A DNA stretch of 5,418 bases, from assembly GCA_003517285.1 (NCBI GenBank), contig DPAW01000364.1, positions 1 through 5,418 on the forward strand, given 5' to 3'. Positions 1 to 5,418 of this stretch are shown here, piece by piece. The DNA is from Verrucomicrobiales bacterium. GTDB lineage: Bacteria > Verrucomicrobiota > Verrucomicrobiia > Limisphaerales > UBA1100. Both the position numbers and the translations under genes were made by a program. The notes beneath the pieces were generated by a model. The model ran no database searches. It was given only the letters and a program-made list of their open reading frames with translations, and was not told the DNA's origin. Every line of letters starts with the position of its first letter. The first letter of the stretch is position 1.

Positions 1-1038
1 TTCATCGCGCACCCCGGTGACAACGAGTATGCCCGCGAGCATTACGATAAGAGAATCGCGGAGATCATGGACCCCGGTTACGTAGAAGCCCGCATCGAGT
101 TACGCAAGAAACAGATCAAGGGGGATTTCAATTTTGAGAATATGCCCGAAAAGGCCGAGAAAGCGCTCATTGCCGCAAGACGGGATGCCGAGAAAACGGT
201 TGCGATGTATCAAGCGGCACTGGACAAGGGGATGCACCGCCATCCCGCTTTTCCTTTCGAGGGCAAGAGACGCGGCATTGCGGATCTCCTTTATATCGAG
301 CCTTACAATTTACCTAGCAACGGTCGCCACGGAGAACAAAAATGGGACTGGCCCATCGAGCAACCCTTGAAGATGCCCAAGCAGGAAAGAGCCGGTTTGC
401 TAACCCATCCTGCATGGTTGGCGGCTTATTCCCTCAATGAGGACAATGATCCGATTCATAGAGGAATCTGGGTATACGAAAGGTTGCTCGCCGGGGTGTT
501 GGGGGATGTGCCTCCGGATGTTGATGCCGCCGTGCCGATTGATCCTCACAAAACACTCCGGGAACGTATGGAACCGTTGCGCGCTACCCAGTGCTGGAAA
601 TGTCATCGCAAGATGAACCCACTCGGTGAACCTTTTGAGATGTTTGATGATTGGGGCCGATATCGTGAGGTGAGTTATTTTGACGAGGACGGGAAGATTT
701 ATATGCGGCGGGATGGCCAATTCGATCGCCTCCTAAAGCAAGGGAAGTTGACAACCCGCAAGATCGACGCCACCGGAGAAATTGCATTCTCGGGCGATCC
801 CAAAGTGGACGGCGACGTGAAGGATGCGGTCGAGATGATGCAGCGGTTGGGGCGTTCGGATCGTGCGCGGCAGTCGTTTATCCGACATCTCTTCCGCTAT
901 TTCATGGGGCGAAATGAGATGCTTAGTGATTCAAAAACATTGATTGAAGCCGAGAAAGCCTATTTGGATAATGACGGTAGTTTTAAAGCACTGGTTGTGT
1001 CCTTGCTGAGTTCGGATTCATTTCTATACAGACGATAG
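1..1038 (+). CDS. DUF1588/DUF1585 planctomycete-cytochrome-type protein, C-terminal part (5' end outside window)
   Basis: The reading frame is open from the first base to the TAG at 1036-1038, giving 345 codons of a gene whose start lies to the left; the ATG at 67 is internal. A DUF1588-type segment spans about 385-660: an R-x-GLLTHPAWL stretch, an RGIWVYERLL stretch, then the haem c-type motif CWKCH (592-606) followed by NPLGEPFEMFDDWGRYR. Relatives usually read CxxCH..DPLGxxxExFDxxGxxR, so this is a clear but divergent match. From about 763 to the end there is a DUF1585-type tail: ID-x-[ST]G, a helical part, FIRHLFRYFMGR and SLLSSDSFLYRR. Full-length relatives carry DUF1587, DUF1592 and often a further cytochrome-like domain upstream, and are exported; none of that can be checked here. 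The role of the family is not established. The DUF1552 gene follows after 13 bases, the usual partner arrangement. Family call strong, function unknown. Confidence 0.9.
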   Translation, partial: FIAHPGDNEYAREHYDKRIAEIMDPGYVEARIELRKKQIKGDFNFENMPEKAEKALIAARRDAEKTVAMYQAALDKGMHRHPAFPFEGKRRGIADLLYIEPYNLPSNGRHGEQKWDWPIEQPLKMPKQERAGLLTHPAWLAAYSLNEDNDPIHRGIWVYERLLAGVLGDVPPDVDAAVPIDPHKTLRERMEPLRATQCWKCHRKMNPLGEPFEMFDDWGRYREVSYFDEDGKIYMRRDGQFDRLLKQGKLTTRKIDATGEIAFSGDPKVDGDVKDAVEMMQRLGRSDRARQSFIRHLFRYFMGRNEMLSDSKTLIEAEKAYLDNDGSFKALVVSLLSSDSFLYRR

Positions 1039-1051
1039 CCACACATATTTT

Positions 1052-2485
1052 ATGACCTACAAACGACGACAATTTCTCAGGGATCTTTCACTGGGTGGTA
1101 GTTCTCTGGCCATGGCGCCATTTCTCCACTCTCTTCGTGTTCACGCGGAAGGTGACGAGGCTGCTTTTCCAAAGCGTTTTGTTTTTGTGGTGAAATCATC
1201 CGGCATCGATAAATTCAATCTCGTGCCGGACGGATTAACCAATCATTTCGTGGACGAAAAATCCGGCCAGAAACTGGGTAACCGGTCGCGCCGGGAAGGG
1301 GCACTGATGGATGTGCCGCTGATGAAACACAAACTGCCGGAAAAACTAGCGGCTCTGGAGAAATTCAAGGATCAGATGACGATCATTCAGAGCTTATCCG
1401 GTGTGGGCTTCCGGGGTAATCACACCAAAGGATTCGGCACGTTGTCGCTTCATGACTCCGAGAATATCGCCATCGCACCGACACTAGATTGCCTCCTAGG
1501 GCAGCATCTCTCCACTGGACCTTATCCGATGTACGGAATGGCGATGAACGGGCGGTTGCTGGAGCCCGGATGGAAGCCGGAAGATTCCTATTGTTATCCC
1601 AACCTCTCCGCTTATGGCGCCGCCAAGCCAGTCGCTTATCAGGGCTCACCTCGCAAGGCGTTCTTAGAGCTTTTCAGTGCCGCGGTGGAAAGTCCACAGC
1701 AGTTGAAAAAGAAAATCGCGTTGAACGGCAATCTCATGGACTTCTTGGGCAAAGATGCGCGACGCGTGGAGAAACAACTGTCGGGCGATGATAAGGAACG
1801 ATTTGCGCAGTACCTAGAATCGTTTGATGCACTCCGGAAGATTGAAGAGAAGAAAGCTGGTATGACGGATCAAGTCCGCAAGCATGCGCCAAAGCTAACC
1901 GATCGTTATGATTCTGAGGTGCCTTCCGCGCGGATCGAATCGCACTTCGAGATCGCGTCGGCCGCTTTGATTACCGGCCTGACGAACGTGATCACCTTGC
2001 GCCCAGATACTTTGGGCGTGAAGTACTCCGAGCTGGGCCTTTCGAATTCCGTCCACGCTCTCGGCCACCTACAGGAAAACAAGGCGTCCAATGGCTGGAC
2101 TGGACACCAAGCTCGTATGGAAGTCGAGAAGCTGCACTTGAAACAGATCGCCAAAATGGCAAAGAAATTCGCAGGCATTCCCGAAGGGAACGGTTCAATG
2201 CTCGATAACACAATGATCGTCTACATGTCCTGTTCTTCAGGCGACCATCATTGCGCTGGTCACGACTGGCCATTTATTCTGTTGGGCGGCATGGGGAGCA
2301 AGCTTCGTATGGGCCGTTATTTGGAGTATCCGAAATATGGCGCCGAAGGGCATCGCACGACCGGCAATCTGTATCTATCCCTCATGCAGGCTGCCGGCAT
2401 GAAAACGGGCGCCACATTTGGGCAGCCGGATGCTAATCTCAAGCACCTCAACGTGACCGGCCCCCTTGCAGAGCTGATGGCGTAA
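1052..2485 (+). CDS. DUF1552 family exported protein with Tat signal
   Basis: A 477-residue protein with a twin-arginine signal: R5-R6-Q-F-L followed by a mildly hydrophobic stretch to about residue 30, with a possible cleavage site after V-H-A32. It should therefore be folded in the cytoplasm and exported, often a sign of a cofactor or metal, although no cofactor is known for this family. The mature part begins with a KRFVFVVKSSGID strand. The C-terminal block is typical of DUF1552: MIVYMSCSSGDHH (388-400), H404, then a WPFILLGG segment, a GRYLEYP segment and a final NLYLSLMQAAGM segment. The histidines at 399, 400 and 404 are candidate metal ligands by inference only. The ATG at 1052 is chosen because it places the RR motif at the very N-terminus; no Shine-Dalgarno sequence precedes it. 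The gene lies 13 bases behind the DUF1588/DUF1585 gene and ends before a plus-strand terminator, so the two are probably the last genes of one operon. Biochemical function is unknown. Confidence 0.9.
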   Translation: MTYKRRQFLRDLSLGGSSLAMAPFLHSLRVHAEGDEAAFPKRFVFVVKSSGIDKFNLVPDGLTNHFVDEKSGQKLGNRSRREGALMDVPLMKHKLPEKLAALEKFKDQMTIIQSLSGVGFRGNHTKGFGTLSLHDSENIAIAPTLDCLLGQHLSTGPYPMYGMAMNGRLLEPGWKPEDSYCYPNLSAYGAAKPVAYQGSPRKAFLELFSAAVESPQQLKKKIALNGNLMDFLGKDARRVEKQLSGDDKERFAQYLESFDALRKIEEKKAGMTDQVRKHAPKLTDRYDSEVPSARIESHFEIASAALITGLTNVITLRPDTLGVKYSELGLSNSVHALGHLQENKASNGWTGHQARMEVEKLHLKQIAKMAKKFAGIPEGNGSMLDNTMIVYMSCSSGDHHCAGHDWPFILLGGMGSKLRMGRYLEYPKYGAEGHRTTGNLYLSLMQAAGMKTGATFGQPDANLKHLNVTGPLAELMA

Positions 2486-2553
2486 GGTTCCGTCGTTTAG
2501 TGATTTCTTTGCTCGTCTTGAGGTGGGTGTTTTGCTATTTCTTGGGTCGAGCC

Positions 2554-2588
2554 GACATGCATCCACAATCTCATATGTGGATGTTGTC
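2554..2588 (+). repeat. Inverted repeat / hairpin in convergent spacer
   Basis: A perfect 8-bp stem, CATCCACA (2560-2567) with TGTGGATG (2576-2583), encloses an 8-base loop. It extends outward through a G-T pair (2559/2584), a bulged T (2558) and four more pairs, GACA with TGTC (2554-2557 / 2585-2588). The G-T pair is stable only in plus-strand RNA. It sits just ahead of the terminator hairpin, 69 bases past the DUF1552 stop, so it may stabilise the 3' end of that mRNA. No T-run follows on either strand, so it is not a canonical terminator by itself. Confidence 0.6.
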
Positions 2589-2590
2589 AT

Positions 2591-2628
2591 GCGCGTCAGG
2601 GATTGTAGCGATCTTTGGCGCGCTTTTT
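2591..2628 (+). terminator. Rho-independent terminator of the DUF1588-DUF1552 operon
   Basis: Bases 2591-2603 pair with 2611-2623 in a continuous 13-bp stem (10 Watson-Crick pairs, 3 G-T) around a 7-base loop. The five outer pairs are all G-C, and five T's (2624-2628) follow directly. The three G-T pairs become A-C mismatches in minus-strand RNA, and no T-run follows on that side, so the element is polarised for plus-strand transcription. It overlaps the stop codon of the convergent methyltransferase gene (2627-2629). Confidence 0.75.
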
Positions 2629-3280
2629 ATTGGCTGCGTTGGATGAGAACGGCGTCGGGGGCTGGGAAGCTAACGGAGGCTTGCCATTTGTCGGCCAACC
2701 ATTGGAAGGTTGTTTTACTCCAGAAACACACGTGGGTGGGGTCCTGGATATAGTGCCATGGTGAGAACGCGTCCTTGTCATGTGCGCGCTTGGTCATAAT
2801 GCCGAGCCAGCCGCCGGGCTTGAGAGCGTGATGCAGGGTGTCCAGATCCCGGGCGGGTTGGTGCAGGTGTTCGAAGACTTCGGTTGCGGTGATAAACTGA
2901 TAGCTTCTACTCAGGGCATCAGGGTTAGGATGATAGATGGGATCGTGTAGAGCCATTGAATGGCCAGCTTCGTGCATCATGACTGAAAGAGTGGGGCCGG
3001 GACCACATCCGTAATCAAGGCCATGGCCGTGAGGCGGTAGCTTGGCTAGTAATGGGGCGGTGAGACGGCTGAGGAATTTTCGGTAGCCGAGGTCGTAGGG
3101 ATCGTTTTCGTGGAGATCGTACTGGGCCTTTTCTTCCTGGGGCGTGGGATGATAGGCGGGCGGTACATGGATGAGTGCACACCGGGAGCACTGGTGATAG
3201 GGGCGGCGATGGTCGCGATGGAAAAAGGCGCTGGGAGCCGAGCACAAAGGGCAGGGCGGGCTGGGCTCGGTTACCCCCAC
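2627..3280 (-). CDS. Class I SAM-dependent methyltransferase with N-terminal CxxC-CxxC element
   Basis: A 217-residue protein starting with GTG at 3280 and ending with TAA at 2627-2629. Residues 10-34 carry two CxxC pairs (C10/C13 and C31/C34), a probable small zinc-ribbon-like knuckle. The methyltransferase fold follows: motif I GLDYGCGPGP (87-96) for S-adenosylmethionine binding, an acidic HDP after the second strand (112-114), ITATEVFEHL (130-139), and LKPGGWLGIMT (153-163). The conserved WHYIQDPTHVCFWS segment is at 175-188. This matches the Methyltransf_23-like group of free-standing methyltransferases, and the length suggests it is complete. The substrate cannot be read from the sequence; nothing here separates a small-molecule target from a protein or RNA target. 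The start overlaps the end of the dehydrogenase gene by 10 bases, which implies co-transcription and possibly translational coupling. No good Shine-Dalgarno sequence precedes the GTG, so the exact start is less certain than the gene. Confidence 0.9.
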   Translation of the reverse strand: MGVTEPSPPCPLCSAPSAFFHRDHRRPYHQCSRCALIHVPPAYHPTPQEEKAQYDLHENDPYDLGYRKFLSRLTAPLLAKLPPHGHGLDYGCGPGPTLSVMMHEAGHSMALHDPIYHPNPDALSRSYQFITATEVFEHLHQPARDLDTLHHALKPGGWLGIMTKRAHDKDAFSPWHYIQDPTHVCFWSKTTFQWLADKWQASVSFPAPDAVLIQRSQ

Positions 3281-4056
3281 TTGGAATGATCCGCGCTGGC
3301 GGCGCGGTCGAGGTGGGTGTAGCCGCCATCCACATAAATGAGTTGGCCGGTGGTGTGGTTGCTACGCGGGGAGGCGAGGAACACGATGGTGTCGGCCATT
3401 TCCTCCGGAGTGGTCATGCGATGGCCGAGGGGGACGAGTTGCTCGATGGCGGCGCGGGTGCCGGCGGGGTCGTTGAGGGAATCAAACCAAGTCTGATATT
3501 GGGGTGTGATGCATTCGGCGGGGAGCACGCAGTTCACACGGACATGGTGCGGCGCGAACGCGATGGCCCATTCGCGGGTGAGAGCGTTCATGGCACCCTT
3601 AGCGGCGGCGTATCCGGAGGTTTGGCCCTGGCCGGTGGTGGCGACTTTGGAGCTGACGTTGATGATGGCGCCCTGGTTACGGATGAGTTCTTCGCGGCAA
3701 AGATGCGTGAGGGTGTAAACGTGCGAAAGATTCAGGTGCACGGAAGCCATGAATTCTTCCGGGGCGGTCTCCAGATTTTTGCCGTCGTTGTAGCCCGCAT
3801 TGTTGACGAGGACATCAATACGGCTGTGGGCGGCCAGAGTTTCCTCCACCACGCGTTGGCAGGCAGCCTCTTCGGAGAGTTCGGCTTCGATAAAGAGGCC
3901 GTTGACTTCCTGAGCCAAGGCGTTGCCTTCGGCAGGGCTGCGGCCGGTGATGACAACATTCGCGCCTTCGGCAGCAAAAGATCGAACGGCGGCTGCTCCG
4001 ATGCCCTTGGCACCGCCTGTGACGATTATGGTTTTGTCGGTAAGGCCCAGATCCAT
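3271..4056 (-). CDS. Short-chain dehydrogenase/reductase, L-fucose dehydrogenase-like
   Basis: A 261-residue classical SDR, full length for the family. It has the Rossmann motif TGGAKGIG (13-20), the NNAG motif (85-88) and a complete catalytic tetrad N109, S136, Y149 and K153 (YAAAK). R39 after the second strand hints at NADP(H), but this is weak evidence. Several stretches resemble, from memory, bacterial L-fucose dehydrogenases: SSK..TTGQGQTSGY (135-149), ALTREWA (158-164), PAE.(I)TP (179-185) where most SDRs have PG, and the end VDGGYTHLDRA (242-252). Those enzymes oxidise L-fucose to the lactone in non-phosphorylated fucose breakdown. No other fucose gene is visible, so the substrate remains an inference; related aldose or secondary-alcohol substrates are possible. 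I place the start at the ATG at 4056, because it begins directly before the first strand (MDLGLTDKTIIVTGG). A longer frame would enter the tRNA. No Shine-Dalgarno sequence is visible in the 24-base gap to the tRNA. Confidence 0.92.
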   Translation of the reverse strand: MDLGLTDKTIIVTGGAKGIGAAAVRSFAAEGANVVITGRSPAEGNALAQEVNGLFIEAELSEEAACQRVVEETLAAHSRIDVLVNNAGYNDGKNLETAPEEFMASVHLNLSHVYTLTHLCREELIRNQGAIINVSSKVATTGQGQTSGYAAAKGAMNALTREWAIAFAPHHVRVNCVLPAECITPQYQTWFDSLNDPAGTRAAIEQLVPLGHRMTTPEEMADTIVFLASPRSNHTTGQLIYVDGGYTHLDRAASADHSKWG

Positions 4057-4080
4057 AAGAGTGATTGATCTAAGAAAAAA

Positions 4081-4165
4081 TGGTGCGCGAGAGAGGACTC
4101 GAACCTCCACCCCCGAAAGGACTACCACCTCAAGGTAGCGCGTCTACCAATTCCGCCACTCGCGC
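4081..4165 (-). tRNA. trnL: tRNA-Leu, anticodon GAG
   Basis: Read on the minus strand, the 85-nt gene starts with GCGCGAG (4165-4159), which pairs fully with CTCGCGC in the 3' acceptor strand, followed by discriminator A and an encoded CCA (ending at 4081). The D-loop contains AATTGGTAGAC. The anticodon stem CTACC/GGTAG encloses the loop TTGAGGT, giving anticodon GAG at 4131-4129, which reads CUC and CUU leucine codons. A 13-base variable region with a short hairpin marks it as a class II tRNA. The T-arm has a 5-bp stem (one G-T) and loop TTCGAGT. All arms are intact, so it should be functional. Six T's follow the CCA on the sense strand, and the dehydrogenase start lies 24 bases downstream. 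Confidence 0.97.
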
Positions 4166-4178
4166 ACGGGGGGCGCAC

Positions 4179-4206
4179 ATAATGCCCATGCGATTTGGCA
4201 AATCAA
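4179..4206 (-). promoter_or_regulatory. Predicted sigma-70-type promoter of tRNA-Leu
   Basis: On the minus strand, TTGATT (4206-4201, 4 of 6 matches to the -35 consensus) is followed by a 16-base spacer and CATTAT (4184-4179, 4 of 6 to the -10 consensus). Transcription would begin near 4172, a few bases before the mature tRNA 5' end at 4165. The region after the -10 box is very G+C-rich (a run of C's), as in stable-RNA promoters under stringent control in other bacteria. The same promoter could also drive the dehydrogenase and methyltransferase genes. Predicted from spacing and consensus only. Confidence 0.5.
4192..4204. promoter_or_regulatory. 13-bp dyad overlapping the tRNA promoter -35 box
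   Basis: GATTTG-G-CAAATC is a perfect 6+6-bp inverted repeat around one central base. It overlaps four bases of the predicted -35 hexamer and most of the promoter spacer, where a repressor could block polymerase. It also lies upstream of the divergent TPR gene. No regulator gene is nearby, and a dyad this short can occur by chance, so an operator role is only a possibility. Confidence 0.3.
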
Positions 4207-4281
4207 GCCTGTTTTGCGGATTGCTTTTTGCCTCGTTTCCTGGGTAAAAGGCAGTAGCAAAGGCGGTTTGATTGATACCCT

Positions 4282-5418
4282 ATGCCGGAAAAGGACCACA
4301 ACGTTGTCGGGATGGAGGTGCGCCAGCTCTGGGAGCGGGGGTATGAGCAGCTCGAGAAGAAGCAGTGGGACTATGCCATGGAGCTGCTCTGCATGGCGCT
4401 GGAAAAAGAGCCGGCCTTCTTTGAGTGCCGCATGGCCCTGCGGGCGGCGCAGGTGAAGAAAAATGAAAACGCCAGCAGCCTTTCCAAGATGGCCGGAACC
4501 GCGGCCAATGCGCACAACATGGCGCAAGCCAAGGTGGCCTTGGCTCGAAAGAATTATTTCGGAGCTATGTCACACGCGGAAAAAGTACTCTGCGCGGACC
4601 CGGAAAGCTCGGTGGCGCATCGGGTAATCGTGGATTCCTCCGCCGCGCTAGATCTGCCGCAGACCATGATTTCCTCGCTGCAGATGTTAAAGAAGGTGAA
4701 CCCGGAGAACAAGGATTTGACCCAGGAACTGGCCACAGCTTTGGAGATGTTGGGAGACTGGGATCAGGCCGAGCACGTGATGGGGCAATTGGCTGCGGTT
4801 AATCCGGATGATCCAGTGCTGCAACAGGCCTACAAGGACACAGCGGCTAAGGCGACGATCTTTCGCGGCCAATACGAAAAGATGGTCACTGAGCCGGGCG
4901 CCGGAAAGGAGGATTGGGTTGGTGAAAAGGATGCGCTGAGCGCGGATGAGGCCTTGGATGAAAAGATCTACCACATGGAAGAGCGCCTGCAGGAGGAGCC
5001 GGATAACTACAAGCTGGGCGTGGATATTGCCAAGCTGTACGTCCAGCGCCGGGATTTTGAACGGGCGTTTGAGTATTACGATTGGGTGTTGGAAAACAAT
5101 CAGGTCAGCGATTCGGCGATAGACCGCGCGGTGGCAGATGCGTATCAGGCGCAATACGATCATGATATCGAGGCCTTTCCGGAAGGGTCGCCCGAACGGG
5201 AAGGGTTGGTGCGAGAGCGGGATGGGTTCCTGCTGGAGAACTGTCAGGAACGGGCTGAGCGTTATCCAACCATGCTGGAGTTTCGCTTTGAGCTGGGGGA
5301 ACGTTTGTTGCGAATGGATCAGGTGAACGAGGCGATCCAAGCATTTCAAAAGGCTCAGAACAGTCCCAAGCACAAGCTCGATTCGCTCAATTACCTCGGC
5401 CAATGTTTCATGAAGCGG
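4282..5418 (+). CDS. Tetratricopeptide-repeat protein, N-terminal part (3' end outside window)
   Basis: The frame is open from the ATG at 4282 to the last base (379 codons, no stop). An in-frame TGA at 4273-4275 limits the start, and this is the first ATG after it. A purine-rich AGGCGG lies about 15 bases upstream, rather far for a Shine-Dalgarno site. The protein is helical, acidic and built from degenerate TPR units at about residues 14-47 (GYEQLEKKQWDYAMELL), 82-113 (ARKNYFGAMSHAEKVL), 146-179 (LGDWDQAEHVM), 245-278 (RRDFERAFEYYDWVLE) and 332-365 (RMDQVNEAIQAFQKA), with another beginning at 366. A charged, less regular linker covers roughly 195-232. No signal peptide or membrane segment is seen in this part, so it is probably cytoplasmic and works through protein-protein contacts; the partner is unknown. 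It is divergent from the tRNA, with a 116-base spacer that must hold its promoter. A weak TTGCTT (4221) and TAAAAG (4245) pair with 18-base spacing is the best candidate. Confidence 0.88.
   Translation, partial: MPEKDHNVVGMEVRQLWERGYEQLEKKQWDYAMELLCMALEKEPAFFECRMALRAAQVKKNENASSLSKMAGTAANAHNMAQAKVALARKNYFGAMSHAEKVLCADPESSVAHRVIVDSSAALDLPQTMISSLQMLKKVNPENKDLTQELATALEMLGDWDQAEHVMGQLAAVNPDDPVLQQAYKDTAAKATIFRGQYEKMVTEPGAGKEDWVGEKDALSADEALDEKIYHMEERLQEEPDNYKLGVDIAKLYVQRRDFERAFEYYDWVLENNQVSDSAIDRAVADAYQAQYDHDIEAFPEGSPEREGLVRERDGFLLENCQERAERYPTMLEFRFELGERLLRMDQVNEAIQAFQKAQNSPKHKLDSLNYLGQCFMKR

Noticed and set aside
67..69. ATG at 67 as the start of the first gene
   Set aside because: The frame is open back to base 1 with plausible coding sequence, and full-length family members have several hundred residues upstream. 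This is an internal methionine.
3175..4068. Long plus-strand open frame of 297 codons opposite the dehydrogenase and the start of the methyltransferase
   Set aside because: It is glycine- and aspartate-rich and low in recognisable structure, and it lies antisense to two genes with complete family motifs. It is a mirror frame of G+C-rich coding sequence.
4057..4080. Six T's after the tRNA CCA as an intrinsic terminator
   Set aside because: No dedicated hairpin abuts the T-run; only the tRNA acceptor stem precedes it, with four unpaired bases between. It may reduce read-through, but I cannot call it a terminator.
4057..4128. Upstream ATG at 4128 that would extend the dehydrogenase by 24 residues
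   Set aside because: The extension is read through the tRNA-Leu, including its anticodon arm, and the added residues do not belong to an SDR fold. The ATG at 4056 gives the normal SDR N-terminus.
4229..4253. TGCCT / AGGCA inverted repeat in the divergent spacer
   Set aside because: The stem is only five pairs with a 15-base loop, which is expected by chance.
4687..5403. Minus-strand open frame of 238 codons opposite the TPR gene
   Set aside because: The plus strand carries an uninterrupted frame with TPR units. The minus frame, rich in Leu, Ile and His, is the usual antisense shadow of a glutamate- and aspartate-rich helical protein.
1..5418. Mobile element, CRISPR array, phage, toxin-antitoxin or defence genes
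   Set aside because: No repeat-spacer pattern, transposase or integrase motif, or small toxin-antitoxin pair was seen. The tRNA is intact, with no att-like duplication of its 3' end that I could find.

Overview
The window looks like chromosomal DNA from a bacterium of the Planctomycetota-Verrucomicrobiota group, more likely Verrucomicrobiota. The main reason is the gene pair at the left end: a DUF1588/DUF1585 'planctomycete cytochrome' protein followed by a Tat-exported DUF1552 protein. That combination is highly expanded in this superphylum. The four visible start codons have no well-placed Shine-Dalgarno sequence, which fits but does not prove the assignment.

Layout. (1) Positions 1-2485, plus strand: the 3' part of the DUF1588/DUF1585 gene (cut by the window edge) and, 13 bases later, the complete DUF1552 gene, very probably one operon. 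(2) Positions 2486-2626: a short convergent spacer with two tandem hairpins. The second has a 13-bp stem followed by five T's and reads as a plus-strand intrinsic terminator that runs into the stop codon of the facing gene. (3) Positions 4165 down to 2627, minus strand: a complete tRNA-Leu(GAG), then 24 bases later a short-chain dehydrogenase resembling L-fucose dehydrogenases, then a class I SAM-dependent methyltransferase with an N-terminal CxxC...CxxC element, whose start overlaps the end of the dehydrogenase gene by 10 bases. (4) Positions 4166-4281: a divergent spacer with a recognisable promoter for the tRNA and a 13-bp dyad overlapping its -35 box. (5) Positions 4282-5418, plus strand: the 5' part of a tetratricopeptide-repeat (TPR) protein gene that runs off the right edge.

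How the genes work together. The first pair probably makes an exported protein couple, one member with a c-type haem-like motif, of unknown physiological role. The tRNA, dehydrogenase and methyltransferase lie head to tail and could share a transcript, but no shared pathway is obvious. The TPR protein is unrelated and divergently transcribed. I found no insertion sequence, CRISPR array, phage gene, toxin-antitoxin pair or defence system, and nothing that I would call a previously undescribed system. The points most worth a second look are the uncharacterised exported pair, the tRNA-led gene cluster and the dyad in the tRNA promoter.
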